DNA of 64,000 nucleotides from Linum tenue (GCA_946122785.1 CAMGYJ010000005.1:80656547-80720546), one strand, 5' to 3'. Positions 1 to 10,900 are shown, counted from the stretch's first letter. Notes: generated by a model not told the origin, from the sequence alone. Program-made: numbers and translations.

Positions 1-419
1 AACGCCAGAAACCCGGTTGTTCGATGTCGGATTAGCAGGCGCGGCGACGCAATACTAATTCCCGAATCCCGGCCCTGTTCTCGATTCTCCTAATTAGTAA
101 AATTGGTTCTTGTTGTTGTCGAGGTTGTAGCCGACGTCGAGTTTTTTTTTATGTTGGGCACCTGAGTCGGTCGACTACCACCTTCCACCTCGAACTTCTC
201 TCGTGATGTCAGCTACGGTCGTCTCCTACAAAAAGGGTCCAACGGCCGATCCACTTTCCAACGCTCAAGTTAGCGAGGGGTTGAGTGGAGAAGAATATGA
301 CCTTGAAATGAAAGATGAGGGAATGGAGTCGAGAATGAATATTTGCGCTAATCATAGCGAGAGTTCACGAGTCTAGACATGGAGATTTTTTGCTTACCTC
401 AATTTGGAGACGAAGTGGC

Positions 420-541
420 CTTTTATAAAGGTTCTAGGTGACCTGGGGTGGGCGGAGAGCCCAAGGTGGTCGAGGTGACTAGGGGTGGTTGACCATGGGG
501 GTGACCCGAGTGACTCGAGATTATTGACCCCGAGGTAGCCG
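420..541. repeat. GC-rich minisatellite, left part
   Basis: Imperfect tandem units built on the phrases ggtgac, gaccccg and ggccggagtgacc, each about 25-30 bases. The same array resumes at 2521, so the block between is an insertion into it. Any reading frame through it is a by-product of the repeat. Confidence 0.75.
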
Positions 542-731
542 AATTTAGGGGTGGAAATCCATATGGTATCGGTATCCCAATACCAAATACCGAAATCCCA
601 TACTGAATTACACCTAATATCAATCCCAATCCCAATCACTAAATATTTCGGTATCCCAATCGGTACCTCGGTATCCCAATCAGTATTATCGAATACAAAA
701 TTAATTACCTTTCAATTAGTAATTAAATATA

Positions 732-1954
732 GGCAAAATACACTTGTATAGCCAAAAAAACTCGGGTTGTGACAATAATAGCCACATTTTGAAAAAATCC
801 CAAATATAGCCACCTTTTCGAAACTACGTTGTCAACTTTAGCCATTTTCGTAAAAAATTTTAACGTCGTTAGACGCGCCGTCAGTAACGTCCTTGTGTCA
901 CCTACGTGGCCTCCACCTGGACGACATGTCATCGCCAAGTAGACTCACCTTGCCCACATCAGCGGTGACGTGGACTTGATCATTACCACTTCGAGAAATA
1001 AAAAAAAAATTACCTTATTTACTCTTTCATCATCGTCGTCTCTCTTCGTCCAAATCCCTATTCTCTTCTGCATTTAGGTTTCCACCCGAAACCCCAGCGC
1101 CGTCGCACTCCCAAACCCCAACCCCCCCTCCTTCCCCCGTGCCGTCGCACTCCCAATCCCAAACCCCAACCCCCCCTCCCTCCCCCGCGTCGTCGCCTCG
1201 TCCTGAAACCCCCGCCACCGTCTCGTCCCCCCTCCCTCCCCCGCGTCGTCGCCTCTTCCTGAAACCCCCGCCACCGTCTCGTTCCCCCTCCCTCCCCCGC
1301 GTCGTCGCCTCGTCCTGAAACCCCCGCCACCGTCTCGTTCCCCCCCCCTCCAAACCACTCAATCCTTCGAGTCCTCTTGTTGCCTTCTTCGCCTGATTCA
1401 GGAGTGGATTAGGGTTCGTTGCGGTCGTTGCAACTGGTCGAGGGGTGCGATGCTTCAGTTCTCTACTCGCCAGCCCGGATGATGCATGCCACAGTCGACG
1501 CTCGAACAGAGATGAAGGGGCGGAACAACGAACAGGATAGGTGGGTGAATTGAGGGGTGAGTTCTGCTTCTCAGTCCACCATCGCCGTCGCCGTCGCCGT
1601 TGATCGGTAGAACTGGTGGAGGTTCGTCTGTAGAAGGAGAAGGAGAAAAGAGGATATCGGGTGGGTGGGTGAAAAGGTAGATGGAAATGGTAATTGGTAA
1701 AGTGACGATCGAAAAAGGTAAAGTGAGTTTTTGTTTCGTTTTTTATTTTTTAATTTTAAATAATGATTTCCATAATCCACCTGGCATGTTACGTGGCCGA
1801 AAAATTCCAACTTAGCCAATAACCTTATATCCAGTCAACATCAGTTACTTTGCCGTTAATTTTATGGACGGAATGGCTAGATCTGTGTATTTTTTAAAAT
1901 GTGGCTATTATTGTCACAACTCGAATAATTATGGCTATGCGAGTGTATTAAGCC
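732..1954. mobile_element. Non-autonomous Mutator-like element (MULE) with 9-bp target duplication
   Basis: The ends are inverted repeats: ggcaaaatacacttgtatag on the left pairs with ggcttaatacactcgcatag read from the right, and the similarity continues through a gttgtgacaataatagccac segment for roughly 70 bases. A perfect 9-bp duplication, ttaaatata, flanks it at 723-731 and 1955-1963, the size typical of Mutator. The interior has no transposase. It holds a GC-rich, CT-biased stretch (about 1030-1680) unlike the AT-rich ends, which may be acquired DNA. It is nested inside the larger element at 546-2520. Confidence 0.85.
1187..1350. repeat. 56-bp tandem triplication inside the MULE
   Basis: Three near-identical copies start at 1187, 1243 and 1299, each opening gcgtcgtcgcctc and containing gaaacccccgccaccgtc. 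Because 56 is not a multiple of three, all three frames cycle through the same motif. That explains the overlapping arginine/glycine-rich minus-strand frames here, which I do not regard as genes. Confidence 0.9.
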
Positions 1955-2020
1955 TTAAATATAAATGAGATTTTATTGTTTAATTTAGGGCAAAGAGACT
2001 AAGCAATGAGTCTTCAGTTG

Positions 2021-2187
2021 CCTAGAAATAACATCTCAATTTCTTGTAATTGGTAGTCTTCAATTCGACGAATTGGCCTAGAAATAACATCTCAATTTCT
2101 TGTAATTGGTAATCTTTAATTTGACGAATTGACCTAGAAATAACATCTCAATTTCTTGTAATTGGTAATCTTTAATTTGACGAATTG
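2021..2187. repeat. 56-bp tandem triplication
   Basis: Three copies start at 2021, 2077 and 2133. Each opens cctagaaataacatctcaat and ends near gacgaattg, with only a few substitutions. It lies in the right arm of the hAT-like element, outside the MULE, and is unrelated in sequence to the 56-bp repeat at 1187. Confidence 0.9.
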
Positions 2188-2520
2188 GAGGTTGAGAGAC
2201 AACTAATACTAGTGTGAAATAGTGATATGGAATGATCTATGTATAATTAAATGACACGTGGTTGAGGGTCGCGTAGTAGTGAATATGAGAGTCTAGTTGA
2301 GAGGATAACATACACACTAGCTTATATTTCGGTATTGATCGGTATTTCGGTATATACCGATCCCAATTCCGTAATCCCTAATGCCGAATAACAATTGAAA
2401 TTCAATCCAATGCCAATCCCATGAAATAATACGTGTATCGCTAATACCAAATATAGACAAATTCGGTATGGTATTCGGTATACCCAAATTCTGGTACCAA
2501 CTACCAAACTTCCAGCCCTA

Positions 2521-2990
2521 GGAGTGACCCCCGAGGTGGGCTAGGTGACTCGAGGTGTTGACCCCGGGGTGGGCTAGGTGACCCAAGGTAATTGACTTCG
2601 GGTGGCCGGAGTGACCCGGGGGTGGGCTAGGTGACCCAAGGTAATTGACCCCGTGGTAGCCGGAGTGACCCCAAGGTGATTAACCCCCGGTGGCCTGAGT
2701 GACCACAAGGTGAGCTAGGTGACCCAAGGTAATTGACCCTGGGGTAGCGGGAGTGACCCCAAGGTGATTGACCCCAGGTGGCCGGAGTGACCCCAAGATG
2801 GGCTAGGTGACCCAAGATAATTGACCCCGGGGTGGGCGGAGTGACCCCAAGGTGACCCATGGTGATTGACCTCGGGTGACCGGAATGACCCCAAGGTGGC
2901 CCAAGGTGATTGGCCCCGGGTGGCCGGAGTGACCCTGGGGTGGCCTAGGTGACCCGGGGTGATTGACCCCAGCCTGGTTGACCTCAGATG
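2521..2990. repeat. GC-rich minisatellite, right part
   Basis: Continuation of the array at 420-541. Repeated phrases are ggtgacccaaggtaattgac, ggccggagtgaccccaagg and gattgaccccgg in varying order, suggesting higher-order units. The minus-strand frame at 2627-2860 (Gly/His/Leu/Pro-rich) simply reads the repeat. Confidence 0.8.
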
Positions 2991-3686
2991 ACCTGTAGTA
3001 ATCGGTGTGGGTTGCTGATTATGGACTATCTAGAAATACTTTTGTCAAATTAAATTTTTTAATTTGGGATCCATTAGTTGCCCTTCTTGTTGTTGTAAAT
3101 ATTGAACGAAGGAGATTTTGCGGCGACAATCGCATTTTTATTGGGCTCTCGGGAAACCTTGGCAAGAGAACGAACTAATTGTGATTCGTGTATTGCAAGA
3201 GATAAAAAAATATGTACCAATCATGGTTCATGAATTTGGAGCTATTATAGACTAAACCCATCTTGGATTTTTAGATATGTATATAACAAGATCAAAACAA
3301 TTTTGGCTCATGGAAATTAAAGGGTGGAGTCTAGCCGACAACGGACCATGCGTAGAATTTCTGAGCCGATGTTGGTTCATTATACAGTTGATGATCAACC
3401 AATTGTGGGTCATGTATGTAAGAGATGAACGAATCGTAGCTCGTTTTGTGGCTATAAACCTTGATATGGGTTATAGCCACAAACGATTCTCGTTAGACTC
3501 TAACATTATACTCCATATTTCATTAGGTTTTCCAGCATTCTCGTTATCATTTTTGCTAGAATTCTCGTTGTCTGATAATTCTACTAAGATTACTTTTGCT
3601 CCCCATATGCATCTATGCTAGCAGTGTTGATGGCAGTTATAACAGTCGGGGTGGAACCGATCATGATGATAACACCAAGATGACAA
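2991..3686. other. Intergenic, nothing recognised
   Basis: AT-rich DNA. A 114-codon plus-strand frame at 3277-3621 has no recognisable domain and no supporting splice or promoter context, so I do not call it a gene. Confidence 0.4.
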
Positions 3687-4377
3687 CATGATAAATTACG
3701 TAATCTAGATCTAAACTACCACAAAATGAGTATGGATATCGAGATGTCAATTGCTCATTGCAATTCCTATGAAGAAGCAAAGAGGGATTTTGTTACTTCT
3801 CCCACCAGGCCCAGCAGTTGGCCTTGTGCATATAATTGCTACACTTGGTTGGTATCTGTGACTCGCATATTTACGCGCCAAATTTAGAAGATTAATAGGG
3901 ATCGATGAATTGCTACACCATGATAAATTACGTAATCTAGATCTGAACTACCACAAAATGAGTATGGATATCGAGATGTCAATTGCTCATTGCAATTCCT
4001 ACATCACCTCATGGTAGTTATAGAACCTAAACAATAAACATCCATTTTTCTTTACCTAAGTTTTTTTGAAAATGTTTGGTTTCACCTCCAAGTTGTAAGG
4101 ACTTCATTGTCATTTCCAATTGTCTCAAAATCCCTCTTTGTTTCTTCAATGGAGGATCTGAATAGTTTCATCATTTCCCCAATTAAAATTTAGGCCTCCA
4201 TATGGAGCTTCCTCTATCTTTTTAGTCCGACTTGGAACAATTCTTTTGCTCTTCCTTTTGTTACTTCTCCCACCAGGCCCAGCAGTTGGCCTTGTGCATA
4301 TAATTGCTACACTTGGTTGGTATCTGTGACTCGCATATTTACGCGCCAAATTTAGAAGAGTAATAGGGATCGATGAA
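3687..4377. repeat. Cluster of shuffled local duplications
   Basis: An 83-bp block at 3687-3769 recurs at 3919-4001 in direct orientation with about one mismatch. A 122-bp block at 3788-3909 recurs at 4256-4377 in direct orientation, also nearly identical. The joint between the first copies (3771-3791) is an inverted copy of 4127-4147. The 3687-3909 segment is therefore assembled from three pieces of DNA lying just downstream, in a different order and one of them flipped. Confidence 0.9.
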
Positions 4378-4486
4378 ATGCCTATGCTGAATGGTTGGTT
4401 GGTATAGAAAAAGCGAACAACTTTTCGGAAATAACTAATATAGAGCGGGGAGAAAGAAGACGAAGGCAGATCCATTGCAGAAGGAG

Positions 4487-4669
4487 ATGGATTCCGGGTT
4501 ATCGTGGGCGGATCAATGGGATTACAACGACGATCCTCCCCCGCAGAATGACAAGAAGAAGGGGAAAGATGGGAGCAAGAGCAGCATTGGGAAGAAGTTT
4601 CTTAGCTTGAAATGGATGAAAGATTTGAGGAAGAAACCTGCTTCTGCTTCTCATAAGGAGGGTGAATGA
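4487..4669 (+). CDS. Small conserved plant protein of unknown function (60 aa)
   Basis: The frame opens MDSGLSWADQWDYNDD and ends with a lysine-rich segment containing KFLSLKWMKDLRKK. I recognise this as a short, single-exon plant protein family with a conserved N-terminal SWADQWD motif and a C-terminal WMK-basic motif; no biochemical function is known to me. An ATG four codons upstream (4475) is also in frame, but the ATG at 4487 gives the family-like N-terminus. No signal peptide or membrane segment is visible. The gene starts only about 110 bases after the shuffled duplications at 3687-4377, so its promoter region contains rearranged DNA. Confidence 0.75.
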   Translation: MDSGLSWADQWDYNDDPPPQNDKKKGKDGSKSSIGKKFLSLKWMKDLRKKPASASHKEGE

Positions 4670-5563
4670 AGCTGTAAGGCCCAGAAGAAGAAGAAGTTAG
4701 AAATGGAAAACAGTCTCTTCCCTCTTTTCTTTTCCCCTCCCTTTGTCATCCATTCATCTTGGGTGACAATCAAGTAATCATCCAACATACATCTCGTGTT
4801 ATTCATGTTTCAAAAAAAAAAAAATGACTATTTTCTTGTTCATTGAAGAATACCATTAATGTTTGGAGGAATGCAATATAATTCTGCATACAGCTCATTT
4901 ATAATAGATCATTCATCGTTACAATTTTGTTTCGTATTTTTTGTTTTTATTTCAAAATAACGAAAAATAAATACATGAGATGATATTGAAGGGGGAAAAA
5001 AAAGAAACTTTCAATCACCTGAGCAAATCTTTCACTCACTTTTGATTGAATTATACAGAACAAGGGCATAGGGTCACTGGTAACACATTAAATCCAATGA
5101 AGAACATGCTGACCAATGATCTGAGTCGTATGAAACCACTACAGTATCTTTTTTATTCCTTTGAAGTTTGAACAGATCCAAAAACAAGAGAAGAGTTTAC
5201 ATGTCGTTCTATACCCAACTTCGGGCTTAATTCAGGATATAAAACAGCAGAACCAAAATGCAGAACTAAATCCATGCAGCATAAGAAACAAAACAAACCC
5301 ACAAAGACTCCTGTCTCTCCCCTTCTTCCCGTTTTTCAGTCACCACCATCGTCGTCAAATCAAATCAAATAATAGGTTAACACAGACATTCACAAGTCGG
5401 AAACACGAACAGATGCCTTGTTTCCATGCCCAACTCGACCTTGCAAAGTGTGGATTCAACTCCCAATTTGAAAAGAATTGAATCATAGGTTTTCCATATG
5501 GAACTAAAATTAACACAGGATTAGTAAACGAATGTGTGACAATAGGAGAAGACCAGATTTCTC
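4670..5563. other. Intergenic and probable untranslated regions
   Basis: Contains the 3' flank of the small gene and the 3' flank of the minus-strand nuclease gene. Frames here (for example 5161-5481 on the plus strand) lack recognisable domains. Confidence 0.4.
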
Positions 5564-6559
5564 TCACCTAAAGAATTCAACAAGGCCTGCAATTTCCCTA
5601 CACTGAAGCTTGCATTGAGCAGCTAACTTCATACTTTTAGAAATGGCGAGCCCCGTCTGTTTGTGTGTAGATGCTGGCATATATGAATCAGCTTCTTTTT
5701 CTTTCCCTGCTTCAAGAGCTTCCCTAGCAGGAATCACATTCTCCCACCAAAACTCCTTCAACATCCCACACATTAGCTCCCAGTAATCACGGTCCCTGGG
5801 GACACGGAATATCGTGCTACCATTCGGCATCCAGCAATACAAATCTGCCCATTCTCTATCCATAATCTCCAGCTGACCTTGAACCTGAGGCATGTAATAG
5901 AAAGGCATGGTCGACCAAGGGAGACCCTGCTCGGGCTTCCCCTTGTTATAAGGACACTTCACTTCCAATATCCCACCTTCAGGAAAGCACCCAAGTAGAC
6001 CATCTGGTGAAGCACCAAGCCAATCGAGCTTCTCTTGTGCATGGACTGCAAACCCTAGTGAGCTAACCTCACGACCCGTGATGCTTCTATATCGGTCGAT
6101 GGCTAATGATTCATTGAGCACACCCCATTCCATTGCATTCTTTGAAGCTGGAACAAACTCAACTTCTGATGCAAAAACCTTTTCACGCCAGAGCTCTGGT
6201 CGTCGTTTCCCCTTCCAAAACCCCAAGGCGGTACTAAAGGTGCTTGTGGTCAGCTTGTCCTTCCTAAGGGCAAACCATTCCTCCGAGCGTTGAGGTGCAT
6301 CTGATTGGGTGATGCAGGCGGATAAGGCTAGGGGTTTGAAAGAAGGTGTTGGAGATATCAACAGTTGTGAGCTGGTGAAAAATCTGCAGCCAGAGAGATT
6401 GGTGCAGGTCTTTGTGGAGGATGATGATATTGTTATTGTGACCCTCTTGTGGTGGATATGGTTGACTCTAGTAATGCAGGCATTGGTCATTGCAAAGAGT
6501 ATAAGACTGTAGGCAGTGACTCGGTTTTGGTGAAACCCCGTCCTACAATAGCCACACAC
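5564..6559 (-). CDS. YqaJ-type exonuclease / restriction-endonuclease-like protein, probably organellar
   Basis: The 331-codon frame carries a YqaJ viral-recombinase nuclease domain at about residues 90-290. Visible motifs are EEWFALRK (93-100), GASPDG with the metal-binding Asp at about 186, ILEVKCPY with Glu199 and Lys201, and a Gln-rich PQVQGQ (225-230), together a PD-(D/E)XK active site as in phage lambda exonuclease. Plant homologues are annotated as type II restriction-endonuclease-like proteins. The first ~80 residues are Ser/Thr/basic-rich and lack acids, which fits a plastid or mitochondrial transit peptide; the real start may be Met24 (about 6490). A good 3' splice site (ttgtag, read on the minus strand near 6541) suggests an upstream exon or 5'-UTR exon near 7430-7500. 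The stop overlaps a consensus donor (AG|GTGAG), so an alternative C-terminus is possible. Confidence 0.8.
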   Translation of the reverse strand: MCGYCRTGFHQNRVTAYSLILFAMTNACITRVNHIHHKRVTITISSSSTKTCTNLSGCRFFTSSQLLISPTPSFKPLALSACITQSDAPQRSEEWFALRKDKLTTSTFSTALGFWKGKRRPELWREKVFASEVEFVPASKNAMEWGVLNESLAIDRYRSITGREVSSLGFAVHAQEKLDWLGASPDGLLGCFPEGGILEVKCPYNKGKPEQGLPWSTMPFYYMPQVQGQLEIMDREWADLYCWMPNGSTIFRVPRDRDYWELMCGMLKEFWWENVIPAREALEAGKEKEADSYMPASTHKQTGLAISKSMKLAAQCKLQCREIAGLVEFFR

Positions 6560-7660
6560 TACTTAAACTGTTAGAACACACATGAAGTACTTAAAAGATA
6601 AGGCAAAAACTACATATGAGAAACTTAGCTTGCAAAGCAGTTCACTTGATTCGGACTGTATAGTGTAAAACTATTAACGGCAGCAATCAAGAAACAGACG
6701 ATCAGCCTTGCTCTATTCTCTAAGGGAAAGCAAACGGTTTTCATGCCCGAAACCTTTCATTGACATCAAAGGACTTAAATCTTTGCTCTTGGGAGACGCA
6801 TTTTCAAGTAAAACAGCAAAACCCTTTTCTACCACATTCATCCATAACTCGAGAATCTAATGGTTGCAAGAAATGACAAATTGGATATCTTAAGTTGCCC
6901 TTTCATTAAGTACCCTCATATTGTTGAAAGGCAGAGAATGCAAGGGCAAGGAAAATGGCAGCCAAACTCACAATTCATAGTGAATGGCTTGGCATACACA
7001 TCAATCCCAAAAGCATAAGCCAAATGCAAGCTAGTTTTTTTACAAGTATCCAACTTTGTCAAAGGCAAAAGCAAACGGGAACCACCACGACCCCCTAGGA
7101 AGGGCTGAAACCATAGTTCAGGCAACCACGAGGCGACAGTTTTATCATATCATACTTCCAGCTAATCAACCTATTTCCACATGCTCCCCAGCAAAACGCA
7201 AACAAGTCCCACAAAATGGAGAGTTTCAAAGCTACAACCATTCAAAACAAAAACGATGCAAACCCCACTTCTGGAAAAGCTCAGAAGCGCACAAGAACAT
7301 CACAAATTCTTCACAACCCTTGTATATACATTGCCCAGGCAAAAAAGTGCTCGATAGAATACCTGGAACTGGAAGAAATTTTTGGTTGCTGGAGTTGTTC
7401 TTTTGAGCTGAGAGTGGAATGGAAGAAAGGGCTTTACCATTGACGGAAGATAAAGAAGCTCTTGATTGCTGAGAAGAGACGTGAATTCGGTTCATCTCCG
7501 TCTATAGCATTTTGAAGGTTCGTCTTGGGAAAATAAAAATGGCGCGAAGGGATTGAGCTGAGGCCCGAGGGATCCGACACGACAGAGCCAGAGGCGCGCA
7601 GTGCGCAGATGATGAAAGAGTCGACGCTGAGATATTTCCTTATGCTGCTGCCGAGGTTTC
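6560..7660 (-). other. Probable 5' intron and first exon of the nuclease gene
   Basis: No independent gene is recognised. On the minus strand an ATG at about 7495 opens a short Ser-rich frame, and a GTAAAG donor-like site follows near 7440. Together with the acceptor near 6541 this could form a 5' exon and a ~0.9-kb intron of the YqaJ gene. This is inference from splice-like signals only. The stretch about 7500-7700 separates the nuclease gene from the divergent GT-1 gene and may act as a shared promoter. Confidence 0.35.
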
Positions 7661-7884
7661 GCCTAAACGAGGTCGTTTGACCTTTGGCTTCTCGTCTCAT
7701 CCTATTTCTTCCCCTCTATTCTCCGCTGTTAATCCTCAAAGCCTAAAGCTTTTACTTCACGCACCCTCCTCCCTCTCTCTAAGCTATTCCGCTCGCTTCC
7801 AAATCCAATTCTCCTCCCATCAATCTTCCGCCTCCATACTCAACCGACAGACAAGGACCAAAAAACAGAGTTCAACCTTCATCA

Positions 7885-7923
7885 ATGGCTTCACTCCGCC
7901 GCCCTTTCGTCTCTCCTTGCTGA
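7885..7923 (+). promoter_or_regulatory. Upstream ORF of 12 codons in the GT-1 leader
   Basis: An ATG at 7885 opens a 12-residue frame (MASLRRPFVSPC) that stops at 7921-7923, 76 bases before the GT-1 start. If the transcript begins upstream of it, ribosomes would meet this ATG first and it could lower GT-1 translation. Confidence 0.4.
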
Positions 7924-7999
7924 ACCCACAAGTTAATTTCCAGTTCTCAACAAAACCCAGTTTCCAGCTCGGGGTAAAGCTGAATTTTGTGCAATAGAT

Positions 8000-10900
8000 A
8001 TGTATCTGTCGGAGAAGCCTCGCGCAATTGATTTCTACAAAGAAGAACTACCGCCGCCTGCTGCTTCGAGAGACAACATGATTATAGAAGTCGTTTCCCC
8101 TAATGGCGATTTGCAGCGACTTCCTCAGCAGCAGCAGCACAGTAATCATCCTCCGCCTCCCCCGCCACCTCAGCCGCAGCAAATGATTCTAGGGGAGAGC
8201 AGCGGGGAAGACACACATGAAGTGAGAGCTCCTAAAAAAAGAGCGGAGACTTGGGTACAGGACGAAACACGGAGCTTGATTGCTTTGCGAAGGGAAATGG
8301 ATTTGCTGTTCAATACATCTAAATCGAACAAGCACTTGTGGGAGGAGATTTCGTTGAAGATGAGGGAAAAGGGTTTTGATCGATCTCCGACCATGTGTAC
8401 TGATAAGTGGAGGAATTTGTTGAAGGAGTTCAAGAAGGCTAAGCATCAGGAGAAAGGAAGCAGTGGAGGGTCTGCAAAGATGTCTTATTACAAAGAGATT
8501 GATGAGATTTTGAAGGACAGAGGGAAGAGTAGTCAGCCGTATAAAAGCCCCACTCCTACTTCTAAAGTCGACTCATATATGCAGTTTGCTGATAAAGGTG
8601 AGAAAGGGCTCCCTCTGATTTGTTACTAATTTCATCAAGAGCTGTTCTTTCTGTGGCATCCATGAACTGTTCAATTGCTCATCTTTTGGTGTTTGGGTTG
8701 TGTAGTGTGATTTTAAATATTGGAATGGAAATGTTGGAATGAAGTTGTGTTGGAGGAGCTGTTTTTGGCATGGTTTAGGACAGTTTCTAGCAATACAGTG
8801 GTAATGTTGAGGCTTTATTAATGCCTAGTGTGGTTGGCTATGGTAGCTGAGGAGACTAATCATCTTGGTTGTGAACTGTTGACTGACTGGTTTTTGTCTC
8901 TGATGTATCGGTTTGGCTGGCACTTTCAGTATTTCTCTTGCTAGAAGATGATTGTTCGGATTTTACACATTGCATCTTCTCTCGAATGATTTGCATGCCT
9001 GGTTTTCTCTTTGATCTAGCGTGAACTGGCTTGTGGTTGGTCGATGCTATGACCATTTACCACTTATTATGCTATTTTGGTATAACTCTGCAATGTGTTC
9101 TTGTGCATATGAAGAACATCTCTTGACCAATTCCCCTGACAGGTTTTGAAGATGCAAGTTTATCTTTTGGACCAGTTGAAGGTACTTCATTATCGCTTTT
9201 GGGTGTGATTTTGAGTTGTCTTCCAACTTGGTGCATCGATTGCTTGAAATAAGTTCAAAGTTGTATACCCGGGTGACCGCCCATGTGTATTTGTTGTGTT
9301 TGAGATGTTTTTAGTAAGAATCACTTGTGAATATGATATATGTTCACAAAAGGTTGCCTTCCCTTTGTAGATATTGGTTTAAGGGTCAAGCTGATCAATC
9401 CAAAGATGATGATCATTAATAATTTGGCATCGTAGTAAGGGGCTCATACCCAAATGAAACCTCCATTCCTTAGACTACTGATTCTTGCATCAATATAATA
9501 TCAATAGAATAACAGTCATTAGATAATAGAATCTCAGTTAATTAGCAATTAAAATGCATCCTTTTGTCTTCCAACCAATACAATTATTGTTAATACTTAA
9601 TGGTACTACACTTCACAAGTGAGTAAATAGTTACACAACATTGATAGTGAGATGTCAAGATAGTCTTCTATCTATGTTTTGCACACTTTGGCTTATATGT
9701 GACGTATTGTTGTTATGTACTTCAAAATATATCTCAAAGAGATATGTTATTTTCCCCTTCGTTTTAAGGTTCTTGGTGTGCAGCTAGTGGCAGGCCAACG
9801 CTGAACCTCGAAAGACGATTGGATCACGATGGTCATCCCCTTGCCATCACTGCAGCTGATGCTGTTGCAGCAAGTGGAGTTCCTCCTTGGAATTGGAGAG
9901 AAGCCCCCGGAAGTGGTGAGGATAGACTAGTCAAACATTCCATAAGTCAAAATCTTTTGTCTCATGTCTTGAGAGGAATTCTTTTTTTTTTTTTTTTTCT
10001 GTACTATTTTTACCAGGTGCTGACAGTCAGTCATATGGTGGGAGGGTGATAACAGTCAAGTATGGAGACTACTTGAGAAGGATTGGCATTGATGGAACTG
10101 CCGATGCCATCAAGGATGCAATTCGGTCTGGTTTCAGATTAAGAACTAAACGTGCATTTTGGTTGGAGGATGAAGATCAAGTAATACGCAGTCTCGACCG
10201 GGATATGCCGCTCGGGAACTACACTCTTCATCTTGATGAAGGTAATAGATTTATTCGTGTGTCTATTGCTAGTGCTATTAGAGGTGGCAAATGGGTAAAT
10301 GGTTGCTGAGGATCAATGACATTTTCTTCAAGACCTGATGTGGTCATTTGTCCGGTTTAAGGGTTTTTGCGAAGTTTTAAAAGTCTGGGCAGTAAATTTT
10401 AAAATATTAGAAGTGGGTTAGTTTGTTAATAGCTTATAGTTGGCTTTAATTTCTGGACTGGTTTGAAACATTCTTAAAATTGAAGTACTAACATGTAAGC
10501 CACAAAATACTTAGGTACTGAATCTTTGGCAAAAATGTGTACCAAGTTTAGGTACAAAATGTTTACGTGCTGAACAGTGTTTAGCAGTGATCCATCAATT
10601 CAAGTCATTTTGCCCTCCAACCCGATGGATTTGGGTAAAGTGGGTTTGATTTAGATGGGAATTAAGAATGGATTACGAAACCATACCGGATATAAAACCG
10701 TTGGGGTTGAGAGTTCAAAGTATAATAGGTTATAACAGCAAAATCATGTTAGAACTGTGAATGTAACTATACTGGCTTGGTCACCTGTATATATTTTAGC
10801 TGGTACGATACGGTATCACAAACACACCTATTTATAGGTTGGAACGGTGGGTTGGGCTGATACTTGCCTCCTCTAGTTTGCAGCATTGAGCTATTGGTAT

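Larger units (their letters stand above)
546..2520. mobile_element. Probable hAT-like DNA transposon interrupting the minisatellite
   Basis: The left end starts taggggtggaaatcc and the right end, read on the minus strand, starts tagggctggaagtttgg; this is a short inverted repeat of the type seen in plant hAT elements. The subterminal zones on both sides (about 560-700 and 2325-2510) are rich in ggtatcggtat/atcccaat phrases that pair in inverted orientation. The element interrupts a tandem array with clear flanks on both sides. I could not see an 8-bp target duplication, so the exact ends and the superfamily are inferred. No transposase is present. Confidence 0.5.

Noticed and set aside
1030..1362. 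Three overlapping Gly/Arg-rich minus-strand frames of 90-110 codons
   Set aside because: They read a 56-bp tandem repeat in all three frames inside a transposon; low complexity, no domain.
3277..3621. 114-codon plus-strand frame
   Set aside because: No family resemblance, no promoter or splice context, AT-rich chance frame.
4146..4475. 109-codon minus-strand frame opposite the small gene
   Set aside because: Crosses the duplicated block and the leader of the real gene; no domain.
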